Assembly: GCA_013368445.1 (NCBI GenBank)
Contig: JAACJO010000014.1
Location: 372,001 to 436,000 of the forward strand
DNA: 64,000 nucleotides
Source: Leucocoprinus leucothites
Taxonomy: Eukaryota; Basidiomycota; Agaricomycetes; Agaricales; Agaricaceae
Direction: 5' to 3'
Shown here: positions 35,841 to 47,108 of the stretch, in pieces
Layout of the letters: each line of letters begins with the position of its first letter
Numbering within the stretch: position 1 is the first letter of the stretch
The notes under the pieces: generated by a model
What the model saw: only the letters and a program-made list of their open reading frames with translations
Databases searched by the model: none
Told to the model about the DNA's origin: nothing
Translations under genes and position numbers: made by a program

Positions 35841-37564
35841 CACGTAAAATGTAGGAAGGTGGATCGGGGTTGGAAAGGTGGCAATGAGAACGGAGAGACA
35901 CTTATATCAGAAACCAATTTTCAGCGCCCATCTGCAACCTTAGAGTGGCTACGGGACCAAACGAGCGAACATTTCGAGCATTTCCCGAGTTGCTCGCTTT
36001 CCTCGATCAGGCGAATCTTATTCAGGTGCAATTGACCCTGTCAAAGCCTTGTCCGTTCCCTTAGAACCTCAGAAGCGCTCCCCAATTGTGCGCACAGCTC
36101 GTTGGATCTGCCAGATCTTCCCTTCCCCTCCTAGGTTGAATCGGATGACTACTGTATTTTCTGTCCACAGATTCGTCTGACATTTCCACTGCCAGCGGCA
36201 AGTCGCGGCAGTTGGCACTCCCTGTCCGTCCAACGCCCCGTGCCTGGCAGCACGCTTCCTTGATCGGCGATCAACACAAGAATCCAGAATCTCATTCGCA
36301 GATTTCCTGTTGCATATCCTTGTCGATTAATACTAGCTTTTCGTTTTTCCAACTCCGCGATGAATTCTTTTCGGGATTGGAAAAGGACCCAAGTGGTCTA
36401 GTGGCGCCCCCCTTCCCAGACCTCAAATAACTTGAATCATACCTACAGCCTAACTTACAGCTTTTCCCCTTCATTCCTCGGCTCCATGGGAAAACAATGG
36501 CAAGATCCACCAATCGCGGTTTTCCGATTGTCACCCGCCTTCGCTCCTCTTATAAGCATTCCTGTTGATATCAACCCGACATATGGTTCAACATTCCTCA
36601 TAAGTGGCTGAAGAAGAGGCTACTGACTTCCGTGACTCGTCGTCACAAGATCACGAAAAGCTAATCTGTTGTCATTTTCCCAGCCGCGTATCCCGCAGTT
36701 TGTGTCTGTTGGGCTGATTTTACTTTTCAGAATTTTCATTCCCCCACGTTGAAGCTAACTCCACTGGCTAGTTTTTCTGATATGGAATCGGGTTGCAATG
36801 GTGATAGTCAATTCTAAACATGAAACGTGTTTGCCTGCCCTCAATGCACCGATGGCAATTAAGTTTAAAAACCCACCATTTGTCCTTGAAGAATCCACTA
36901 GTGTACTCAGGGTCGAAGGGTCTTGTGTGCATGAGTTCTCAGGGATCTATCAGCGGCTATGCGACCAAATTTCTCGCATGTTTAAACCTGCGCTGTTCGG
37001 AACCACGGGACGGGTTTCAATACCGTTTTGGCCAGCCTTTTGAGCAGGTTCCCATGACAAGCACGCACTTAACCGAGAGCGAAGGGACGCAAAGACACAG
37101 GAAGACAGGAAAACACCAATCCTCTGTCAATCCTCTGCGCTGCATTACCGGGCAAAAAGGGACAACGGAGTTGTTCTTATCACCCTCTTCTATGCCTGTC
37201 TGTTCTGTTGATCCCCAGTTTGTCGGTCTTGCTTCAGCCTTCCTAGCCGGTAATATTTTCCTTCTGTGTCAAAAAGGATAACCAAGAAGACCGAACCCTT
37301 CATGCACAAGCGATCCAGCTTCATGGCTCCCGATTGCGACTTAGAAGCTGGCTGTTGTTTCCTGATCGGAACTCCAAAATATAGGATCCGGCGCAAAAAG
37401 CAAACGAGTGGCGCAAGCTGTTGCCTTAGCGAGACTTAGGGTCGGAATTGGACGCGAATTCTAAGCCTTTCAGCAACGGAGCAAGAATGGTTGTGAAGGA
37501 CACATAGTCATGCGAGATAGCACTGTACAGCAGGTTGGGCTTTGAGTGTAATAATTCGAGGAAA
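35841..37564. other. 1.7-kb intergenic region
   Basis: This lies between the bZIP start and the TOF1 stop. Open frames at 36149-36534, 36798-37281 and 37190-37396 overlap each other on both strands without domains. No gene supported. The left part is likely the long promoter and leader of the bZIP gene. Confidence 0.4.
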
Positions 37565-40500
37565 TCAATCATCTTCGTCATCCGAAAGAACCACCAACTT
37601 TCGTGCTCGGCTTGACGGCTCGGATCTCCCTGAGGGTAGACTATCCATGGGTGTAGGCGAATTCAGGGATGAGTCACTGTCTGCTTTGCGAGTGGGCCGA
37701 GGTCCTGCCGCACGAGAGGATATGGGCTTGGAAGAAATGTGAAGGATTTCGGTGGTGACTAAGTCGTCATCATCAGATCCGCTGACTTCACCGTCAAACC
37801 CACTTTCGTTCAAGTCTCCATTCGACGGCGATACTGATGAATCCGAAAGGTCAAGAACGCCGCCTTTCTGTTTAGCCTTGAGTTCTTCAAGAGGTGTGTC
37901 CGCCGCGCCTCTTCGCTTTCGCTTCTTCATACCATGGGCTCTCATTCCCGGAGGCCGAATAGCTTGAGAAGCTACTTCAGCGCTCGCCAGTGCAACCCTA
38001 TCGCGTAATAATTTCTCCCTCTCCAGGAAAGTATCCATATCCCCGTATTCCTCGTCACTGTCCTCGATAAACTGGGCGGATTTGTATTGTTCCTTCTCCT
38101 TTTTCTCTTTCTCCTTTCGTTTCCTCCGAGGTTCATCGTCCCCAACTTCGGCATCTTCCTCAGAGTCCGGTGATGGCGCACGACGGCGTCTCCGTCGTTT
38201 TTTGCTCAATAAGGAGGATGCCTTCTTCCCCTCCAGGTTGAACGGAGTTTCCAAGAATTGATCGATCACATTCAGCATCCCTTGGAGATCCGAAGGGAGA
38301 ATGGCAGCAGGAATGTACCATTGTAACTCGTCCTCGTCTGTCAGATATGATTCAAATAAGCTTTTATTCCCAGAGAAATTAGGACACGATCGTCGCACCC
38401 TCATCCGTTATACCAAATTTGCACAGCCGGAATAGCAACTTCAGCTGCGGATTCTTGGTAGCGGCATCAGCCTGTTCGTCCTCCACATAGGGAATCACTA
38501 AGTACAGCGGAGATCAATGAGGTGCCGCTGAAATACCGGGATTGACTTTGAGTGCACATACGATAGTCCTTAATTTTCGCGAGAGCTTCCGCTGATGGTC
38601 GATCCTTGCGTAAAGTTGTGTCAACTGCGTCATCAGGACTCTCGTCTTGTGATTGGTCACTCTCATTCTTATCTTCATCTATGATCTTTTGTCGCTGATT
38701 TCTTGACGTTGTCAAAATCTGAGAATATGTTGGAGTTCCAAGAGTAGAATGGACTAGGAACGCTGGGACATACATCTTTTGTCCAGGTAACAAGACCGGT
38801 TTGACCGGCCTCTACAAGAGCGGCGATGGCAATGCCAAGTTGGTCACTCCATGAATACCCTTTCTTGACTTGGACATCGGGTGGGAAGCGAGTGTCTTCC
38901 ACGAGTGCCTTGTCCTTCTTGGAGCGGCTTTCCGGCTCCCAGCTGGAGTACTGTTTCCAGTGTCCCCGATTCTTGGGGAAGAATGCCTGACAACCAGGGT
39001 TGGTAATAGACTCGTGAGTACGCCACTTGTATTGTACGGATGAGAGGACCGGAAATTCTCACCTCTACTGCCAGGAAAGAATCCTCAGCGAGCGCCTTGA
39101 AGAACTTCCGGAGAATAAAATTAATCAAGTTGATGAGATCCTTATAGGGTTGGTCTCGAGGTAGAGTGTCTTTCTCGGACAGGATAGTCCTAAAAAGGTC
39201 TAATGTTGACACCTGTGCGTGATGGGGGATATAGACGAGTGGAGATGAAGCGGACAGGAGGAACTACTGACATTGAAAAAGAGTCCTTCTGCTTTTGCCT
39301 TGACAGCTTGCCGGTGGAGTAGACTAACAGCTCGGCGCATATCATCAGGAGAGTCAAATTCTTTGTATCGACCCAGATAGGTCAGGAGGGTGTGGTTAAT
39401 TTCGGCGTTTGCGAATTTCTGTATCGCCGTTAGCGTCATCGACCCCAAATTAGACCCGATGCATACCATTTCGAACGAATCAAAGGTAAAGAGGGTTTCT
39501 TCAATGGTACCTTCGTACCTCTCCACCACCTCTTCCTCCTCAGCGTCTGGTATACCTTCCTCCTCGGTAACACCTTATATATTGGATTAGCGCTGCACTC
39601 TGGCATGCAATGATTCTTACCTGTTGTCTTCTTTCGCCGCCGAACAGGTTTCTTACGCACGTAGACTCCGTCACCCTTATCCTTTGTCCATCTTTCTAGC
39701 AGACGCATGAGGGAATAGGACAAATGCACGCTAGCATTTAGATAAGTTAGACTCTGCGAGCCTTCTCTATAGGCTCGAAGGCTATCTAGTGCAATGTCAA
39801 GAATGTCGCCATTGTAGATGATCTGCTGCTGGAGGAGGTCCGCGGATTCGGCCAGAGTGAGATCGTCGATATCTGACCTCGACATAGTGTCAATGAGGAG
39901 TAGGAGTTGAGTTAGACATTCGATGCCTGCTTGGAGCTCCGTCCACAGCTTGGGCTTTTGGTAAAGAAAGTGTAAGCCTGGGTTGAGGGGAAAACTAGGA
40001 GGAACCGACCTTCTCATCGACAGCCTCGCGCATACGCTTGAGCACCCAGACTATCCAATCTCGTTCGACAACCGCGGCGATCAGGCCGAAGGGCCAATTT
40101 TCATTCTCTTTTGACTTGTCCTTGTCCGATTGAGATGTCTGTTCTTGAGCACGCAGTGCTAGGAAGTACTCCAAAAAGAATTTGGTGACGAAGAGTAGTC
40201 GTAGTTTATCCTTCTCCGTAACTCTCGCTCGTTCTAATCGAATGTCTTTCAATAGAGCCGAGACAAAGGCTAAGCCAGATTCCCAGGATTTCAGCCACTG
40301 AAAAGCCACATCGTGAAGGACTAATACTCACAATTGAAACAAGCTTTGAGAAACTCATTTGCCAAGTCTTGCAGTATCTTACGGGCATCCACGGAGAGGT
40401 TGTCTTCCCGAGAGAGTTCGTCCACCGTATTTCCCTTACGCGCCCGTTGGCGTTTCTTGATGTCCAAAATTTCGACGGCTTCTTTATTCAGAGCTTGTTG

Positions 40501-41580
40501 CCGATGGAGTACCGATGAGTGGGGTTGGGGATCGCCCTGGTTGCGCTTCTTGTTGGGGTTGAGGGTGACGGAGATGGTTGTTCCGAAACGGGAGTGACGA
40601 GTAGAAGGATTGGAGAAGGCCTCGCGTCGTAAGCGAGCCTCAGTATCCAGCAAACGTTTCAGTTTCTCCTTTGGTTGCTGAATGCATGTTGTCAATATTC
40701 ATCCTCTACTTCGGTCTAGCAATGAAGTGCATACATGTTCTTGTTTCGTTGACAGCGAAGCCGGCTTGACGCCTCGGTAAAGGAGATACAGGATTTCGAG
40801 AGCAATAGTATTCCATCCCGTCAGCCAAGGGTCGTTTTCAGAGTTGGCGGTAATGGTAACGATGAATTCAATGAAGTTGGCGTCGGAAAGCTCTTTAATG
40901 AGACGAGACTGGAGGGAGGTGAATTCGAGTTGATTGGCGCTAAGATTAGCACTTTGTCGAAGGTCCTTGACAAAGGCAAGATTGCGTATGAGGTATAGAA
41001 CAACGCTAACTAGCTGAAAGTCCCTCTCTGTTCGTTCCGTTGGTGCTTTGGAAAGCGGTGGAATTACAATAGCAAACAGTCCCTTCATGACCTCCTTGTT
41101 AACGAGGGAAGCCTTGTAATATAGATGACTTTCAAGAAGGTGGGTAAAGTCAGCATTCTTGTCTTCTTCCTCGTCGAGCTCCTTCAACTCTTCCGCAAGG
41201 TCAATGGGCCAGGTCATCGCGGTCATTAGGTCAACACACGCTACTGCACGCTTATCATCGCCACTTATTTCAGTAGCAGCAAGGAGGATTGGGATCAGAT
41301 CATTCTGCAGCAAGCGACGCTCCCAGAATATACGCGCCACAGTACGATCGTCGTCAGCGTCGTCGCGTCTCCAGAGCTTCTTCAGGTCCTTCAAGCAAGC
41401 ACCGACCTGTTCTCCCATGCGGTATTCGCCTGCCTCCATGCCGCCAAGGGCGTCAATGATACGCGTGATAACCGGTTCAAGTACATCGCGAGGGTCGTAG
41501 AGGTCCTCGTGGCTCTCATGCCGCTCGTCTTCGTCGTCGTCTCTGAGCTCTGTGAGATCGATGACTTGTGTGGTCGCCAT
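37565..41580 (-). CDS. TOF1: replication-fork protection protein Tof1/Swi1/Timeless
   Basis: This large multi-exon gene, about 1,150 residues, starts at ATG 41580. The N-terminal Timeless domain is clear: VLEPVITRIIDALGGMEAGE, LLQNDLIPILLAA, LIRNLAFVKDLRQSANLSAN, and WNTIALEILYLLYRGVKP just before an intron. Later exons carry a helical middle part. The tail is highly acidic and basic in alternating blocks and ends in LVVLSDDEDD. With Csm3/Tipin, the family travels with the replisome, stabilises stalled forks and supports checkpoint activation and cohesion. It is transcribed divergently from a Myb-domain gene, with 162 bp between starts. Confidence 0.93.
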
Positions 41581-41742
41581 GGTTCGTGTTAATGAGGTCG
41601 ACGCGTCACGCTGAACGCGATCTGTCACTTTGTGACGAATGGAATCAATTTTGAAAAGAGGAAATATTTGGAGCGTGGGAATACTTCCCTTCCTCTGATT
41701 TGCACTTGGGGAGCACGCATACCCAATGCTACCACGATATCC
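41581..41742. promoter_or_regulatory. 162-bp bidirectional promoter of TOF1 and the Myb gene
   Basis: The start codons at 41580 (minus) and 41743 (plus) are separated by 162 bp. The core promoters of both genes must lie here. No clear TATA box is visible. Shared regulation is an inference. Confidence 0.5.
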
Positions 41743-43073
41743 ATGGACCAGAAGCGTGCACAGACGTATGTCCACTCTGTACTCAATGTCCTTGGCTTAT
41801 CTGACTATTTACCAGGCTCGAAGCGCTTGAAGCCTTCATCCAAAATCAAAAAACCTTGCTAGATACGACTTTTTCAGACATCGAACGCCTGAAAGCAGCG
41901 AGGGCGGCTGCTATTGCTGATCCAAAAACATTCGTAGACAACCTACACACGAATGTATGATTGTAAAACTCTCAGCGGGATTTTCTTCCTTCTTACTCAC
42001 CCTGCGTTTCAGCTCGACGCTCCAGCCTTCCGACTTAGTGCCTTGCCGGACTGGCAAGTAGTAATCCCAAAGGGAATTGATTGGGCCGTGTTTGAGGGGC
42101 ATGGTAAGTATCTGTCATCATACCCCCTCTGTTCCTTAACCCACGTCCTCCATTCTTAGATCCCGCACCACTCCAGAAATTCACACTAGACGCTCAACAA
42201 TCATACGTCTCACGAAATGAACCGCACTCCACGCAAAAATCACCACTTTCTGATCTACAAAAACTCGTAAAAACAGCCAGACGCTCAATCATAGATCCCG
42301 TCCTGGCTGCATTCTCACATATGTCAGATGTAGAGGATGAAAGTGAGTCCGAAATAGACGAAGAAGAGGCGCGTAGGCAGAGGGAAAGAGAAAAGATACG
42401 ATTGCTTAAGCAGAGAAAAATTCGGACTTGTGGACTTAAGCTTCCTGGGCTTAGGATAGAGGGATCCTCTGCCGTATTCGTTCGACACGATGTCGAGGAC
42501 GAGAGTATGGATGTCGATATATCTCTGGACCAAGACGAATCGAGTATTCCGTCAGCTACCGTCACGCCGCAACCACCACAACCACCACAACCGCCAGGAC
42601 CACTATCAAAACCTTCCCGGCCCCGTCGACCGCCGACTAAAAAGAAATATGCTGCCGAGGACCCCTTACCAAATCCTCGGTCTCCCAAGAAAGCCCGAAA
42701 AGACAATCCCTCGAAGCCGCCACCGCCGCCTCCTGACCAACAACAACGGGCGACAGAACCTTCCTCAAAGCAGGAGAAGGGGATAGGCAAATCGAAACCG
42801 GAGACGTACAAACAGGCATGGTCTGTATCTGAACAGCATTTACTCGAGCAATTATTGGAGCAAATTCCTGAGGGTGAGAAATATCGGTAAGTTTGAAATC
42901 TAGACGCTCTACTTGTGTCTGAAGGATTTATTCTGACACAACGCGTTACTGCGGAATGTAGCTGGCAGAAAATTTCACGCGCTATGAACGGGAGGCGGAC
43001 GCCGCGGCAGGTAGCGAGTCGGGTTCAGAAATATTTTGAGAAGTTGAAGAAATATGGGATAGAGCGATCATAA
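41743..43073 (+). CDS. ZZZ3-like Myb/SANT protein
   Basis: Exons join in phase from ATG 41743 (MDQKRAQT, then LEALEAFIQNQKTLLD). The N-terminal half is a helix-rich region, followed by an acidic/basic coiled stretch (EEEARRQREREKIRLLKQRK) and a Pro-rich, Lys-rich linker that looks like a nuclear localisation region. The C-terminus holds one Myb/SANT repeat split by an intron: QAWSVSEQHLLEQLLEQIPE, then YRWQKISRAMNGRRTPRQVA and SRVQKYFEKLKKYG. This matches the Myb repeat of ZZZ3, a subunit of the ATAC histone acetyltransferase complex. The ZZ zinc finger of animal ZZZ3 is absent because the protein stops right after the repeat. A chromatin role is inferred. Confidence 0.8.
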
Positions 43074-43343
43074 TGATGCCTCTTGGTCTAATGACTCATT
43101 CGCATTATCGCATGTACGAGTTTGGGATGTCAATTGATATTGATTTTGGAATTTATTGCTGTCTCTGCGAAATATGGTATGATATGATGTACTGTACAGA
43201 TCAACCATCACATGAACACATCACACGTCTGATCATGAATTTCCACCCAGTCCATTGTTGATCGCAACGCCCGGTACCAATTAAATTACTTTTTGCCACA
43301 TCACCACTTGCACAACTTTCATCCTCCTCCTAAATCCATAACC

Positions 43344-44540
43344 ATGGCTCAAAGATTTGACCCCAACAAAGCTCAGAATCTCCTTGAAGTAAGTCGCGTT
43401 TAGATATATCTCATCTCCCATTCTCCCTTTATCTAGACGCTCACTCTCCACCACTATTACCCTAGATTGAGAAACAGTGAGTCCTTTGTCAATTTGTGGA
43501 GACATGTCCTGCTTAAATCAGACAATGATGCTCCATTATCTAGATTCGCTGTCAAAGCTGTTGAACAAGCTCAGGTATGTGTACAATGCCATTGGGCGCC
43601 TCTCACCTGCGCTTGCGCTTTGGCATACACGTAGACGCTAATATAACGACCCTACTGTCGTAACAGACTTACTGGAACTTGATTGAGAAAGTTCAGCCGC
43701 GCGAACTCAAGCTCACCAAGTACGTCGTCGATATCCTTCTCCCTGTCTTTACATCTGTTCCGAATCCTGGACTGGCCGGAGCTGACGTGTCAATCTATCT
43801 ACTTTCCAGGCTCGACGATGAAATCTTTGAACACACGATGAAAGCCTTCCCCGAATTCGCGGAAGAGCCACATGAGAAACTCATCAAGCTTGATGAAGAA
43901 TGGATGAAGAGTGATGATGGCAAGAAACGCTGGAGGGAATTTATCGAAGAGTATGTCGTTATCATCGGACCACAGGTCTTGTGCTTCTCGTGTTCTGATC
44001 GACTTTGACCTTTATTACCCCTTCATTTCACGCAGATATAAGGAGAAAGTCAAGGATCATAATTTTGGATCGCTGATCAGGACCGACGCGAAAGAGGAGT
44101 ACGGAGAGACTAACACGATCTTTGGTGCGTTCTCGTCACAACTTTCGTACTACTCCCCCCTTCTTCCCGCTTCGCTTCCGCCGGTATGTCGATCAGAATA
44201 CAAGCATTAACTTTTTGTCTTTTGATTAGTTACGCGGATACAGGTATGTTGATCCTAAATATCACAAAGCGAAGTCCAGCCACAAACCATTCCCTCTTTG
44301 CAATTCATTACTTCTTGCCACCGCCACCATTCCCAGTTCTACGCCATCGAAGTACGTTCCCGAATTCTACACTAAGATAAATCTGATCGCGAGCCCTTCA
44401 TTATTATACTCTAGATCTCGAGAAATCGTCTTGGTTTGAACGATAGAGCACATGAAGTCGCAAAGGCTGAAGCGGAGAAGGAACGTTTGAAGCAGCAGAA
44501 CGAGAAACCTGAGAAGGAGAAGAGCAAGAAGCGTAAATGA
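43344..44540 (+). CDS. PBDC1: PBDC1/YPL225W family protein
   Basis: Seven or eight small exons start at ATG 43344 (MAQRFDPNKAQNLLE). Conserved segments are FAVKAVEQAQTYWNLIEKV, LDDEIFEHTMKAFPEF, KRWREFIEEYKEKVKDHNFG and the C-terminal FYAIEISRNRLGLND, followed by a charged helix ending KEKSKKRK at 44540. This is the polysaccharide-biosynthesis-domain family named PBDC1; yeast YPL225W has been described as a co-translational chaperone for the translation factor eEF1A. The protein is small, soluble and cytosolic. Retained introns in frame near 43965 and 44110 could mislead automatic models. Confidence 0.88.
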
Positions 44541-44892
44541 GATTTTCTCGAAAAGCATTTTTTCATGGGCGGCCCCTATGAATTATATGACTATATATCT
44601 ACTACGCTTTGGGTTGGTTGGAAATCTGAGAGACAGAAAAAAGGGGGATATATACAGTTCATATTATTATCAACATACGTATAAAAAATGTCCATCCTAT
44701 AAACCCGGGAAAGAAAAAGCTTGTTATAAGTACTTGAGAGTTATTTGAATTTCGTAGTTTTGTTTCTTGTCGTTCATCGAGGTCGTGAAAAAAAAAAAGT
44801 ACTAATTCTTCAAGCCTGAGATCAAAGTTCCTATCTTTCGGATAAACCGTTGTTCAAAAGGGGATGATGCGCAGAGGGCGAAATGGCAATCA
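44541..44892. other. convergent spacer with A-rich and T-rich tracts
   Basis: This 352-bp spacer lies between the stop codons of two convergent genes. It contains a run of ten A at about 44790 and AT-rich stretches consistent with polyadenylation signals. No gene. Confidence 0.4.
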
Positions 44893-45844
44893 TCAATACG
44901 TCTCATAGTCGAGCGTCCGGCTGTTTATTTGGGCCACGTTCACGGAAAGTCCAGCTCCTGTCTTCTTCGAGCCTAGCCAAATCAGGAGAACCGATATTCC
45001 GGCTAGAAGAAGAACAAAACAAAAGGGAAAAGAACATTCAGTGATCGAACAAGGGAAAGAAGAAAGAAAGAAAGAAAAAAAGAAGTTCAGAAGACCGAAA
45101 GGGATGGATAAAGAAAGGACAAAGAACAAAACAAGAACTGAAGACTTACAGAATGTTCCGGTCAAGAAGGCCAGCGCTGTCGAGAAAGACGAGGCCGCAC
45201 ACCACAGGGTCTTTGATTTGCATTCGAACACAACTTGGGTTGTCAGCATTATGCCAATGCCTGTCAAAAGAAGAAAAAAAAAACGGCGTCGATCAAAGAG
45301 AAGTGATGTTGAAATTTGACTCGAGTCAGATACGGAGAAGATCTCTTTGGAAGTCAAACTTCGACGTACCGAGCCATACTAGTCCGAGAACGACGAAGGA
45401 TGTGAAATGCGCAAAGGATCTTGTCAATGGGCTCGTGGAAAGTGGTCTATTGTTGAATCGAAGCCTGATGGATGAGCGATTTATTATTTTTTTGAGCAAA
45501 TTAGTTCCGGCGGTTTGTGGCTGCGGTCTGGATAAAAATAACAAGAAATGTACTCACAGTATCCCGATCCACAACCACGTCGCAATGGACGCTGCACCCG
45601 CAATTTTACCAAAAATGTCTGGAGAGAAGATGTATTAATATGAAAAGCGCTTCTGGTGGAGCCTTAGTTGGGCGGACGAACAGAGCAGTGGCGATTTTCC
45701 GTTGATGAAGCTCGCTAGGAAGCCGAAGAACGTTTGGAGCACGGCTGTGAAAAGTGCGAGGCCTGAAAAATCGGAGGAGGTCAATAAGGCTGGTAAGCGA
45801 GGATGGGTGGTTAGCGTACTGTAGAATGGCGTCCGGCTCAGCAT
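44893..45844 (-). CDS. multi-pass membrane protein of unknown function
   Basis: Five exons run from ATG 45844 to the stop at 44893. Helices are FSGLALFTAVLQTFFGFLAS (exon 1), IAGAASIATWLWIGIL (exon 2), FAHFTSFVVLGLVWLG (exon 3), GIGIMLTTQVVFE and AALAFLTGTF-like segments in exon 4, and ISVLLIWLGSK in exon 5. The tail is short and polar. Four to five helices in about 180 residues suggest a small integral membrane protein. I do not recognise the family. The intron between the last two exons is long and A/G-rich, with GAAA repeats near 45055-45090. Confidence 0.6.
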
Positions 45845-46152
45845 GGTGGAGGTTGGGGAGCAAGAAGGACTAGAAGGGCGTTTCGAACCCGCGGGCAGAG
45901 ACTAATGGCGTCCGAATTAGGTAGGTAAACCTTTTCAGGCCCTGTTCAAACGTTCAGGGTCATATTTAAATTCATGGGGTGAACTCGTTCGACCACAATC
46001 ATCATACGAGAACCTTGGCATTAGTAGAGTTGTGACGCCAGCACAACACTTTAAGCTTCACAGCTCAAGGTGTCATCGGTCTAGCCCCCCGCCAATCATT
46101 CTTTGAGTTTACGGCTCCAGCCTTGGTTTCTTGACAACCCACAACCACCAAC
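45845..46152. other. divergent promoter region
   Basis: 308 bp between divergently transcribed genes. A T-arm-like string near 45880 does not fold into a tRNA. No gene is seen. Confidence 0.35.
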
Positions 46153-46938
46153 ATGGCAAGATCGAGAGAAAGGAGGCGCTATGATGGTTTTACTCCTGAA
46201 TCAAAGGAGCACATTGATTTGATACGAGCTTTGAGAACGGAGCACACGCTGGACTTGACCGCACACCTGGTCAAGCATCTCCGTCGCGAGAATCCCGAGC
46301 CCGAACACGGACGTCATAACCGCGATCAATGGACACGGTGGCCTCTGCCCGATGCACCGCAATCAGACTGGGATCTCGAAGACGAAGTAGAAGTAATGAT
46401 CGAATGCCAATTTGCAAAAAAGCGATGCGACACGGAGCGCAATCTGGACTTGGACGGGGAGGAGCTGAAGACTATGTTGAAACATTGACTAGGCTAATTA
46501 CGCCGATTTTGATGCAATTTGTGGAAAGAATTTTGGTGCTTGTGGAAGGACATACGTTTCCACGTCCGCCAAGTCTGCAGGACAGGATTAATCCGCTTAA
46601 CTGGCGCGATCTGGCAAATATTCTGGCTTCACCGACGGCTAGTGGCTTGATTGACGGGCGGTGAGTGGAGATGTCCATTGTGTGTGAGAGACTTTTGAGG
46701 TTGACATTCTGAAGGCTGGTAGAACGATACGTGGAACGAATGGAGCGTATGCTTGGATGCGTTGAGAGGGAATCGGTGAGAAGAGGTTCGCCACCTGTAT
46801 GTATGATTTGGGCCAAGTGATCTGACCATAAGTGTATGAACAGCGATCGAGCGGCGTGATATGTTTGATCGACAAATCGCCTGCAAACGCGACCGCGACA
46901 ATCGTCTCATGTCCTTATTATTTGAACGCTCTCCATAG
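46153..46938 (+). CDS. Rrn9-like protein with a frame break
   Basis: ATG 46153 opens a frame with a basic N-terminus, then LDLTAHLVKHLRR and DQWTRWPLPDAP. This resembles the Rrn9 domain of the yeast RNA polymerase I upstream activation factor, in which a WxxWPLP motif is characteristic. The frame stops at 46488, but the coding pattern continues in another frame (EDYVETLTRLITPILMQFVE, then PPSLQDRINPLNWRDLANIL). A GTGAGT donor at about 46662 and an acceptor near 46716 join this to RLVERYVERMERMLGCVE. A single lost G near 46467 would explain the break. The C-terminus, probably ending near 46938, is uncertain. Family assignment is from motif only. Confidence 0.5.
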
Positions 46939-47108
46939 TGCTTTGGACATATATAAGCGTTGGTACTCATGCCGTTATGCAGCAAAGCTTGTTGATGAAT
47001 GTGAGAGATAGACCGTGAGAATATATTCCTGTTGTGTTATCCTCAAGACTTGCACCGTCCTCGCCGCCGCCAGCCCAAGTTCCTGGCCCTTCGTGCTTAT
47101 CGTCGCCC

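Noticed and set aside
36149..37396. Several overlapping frames on both strands
   Set aside because: They contradict each other and none shows domain or splice structure.
42194..42811. Minus-strand 205-codon frame with Gly-rich sequence
   Set aside because: It is the antisense shadow of the Myb-domain gene, produced by its Pro-rich coding sequence.
45055..45095. GAAA microsatellite as a mobile-element tail
   Set aside because: It lies inside an intron of a membrane-protein gene and has no terminal repeats or target-site duplication around it.
45870..45905. T-arm-like string suggesting a tRNA on the minus strand
   Set aside because: The TTCGAAA loop is present, but the flanking stem does not pair and no acceptor or anticodon arm can be found.
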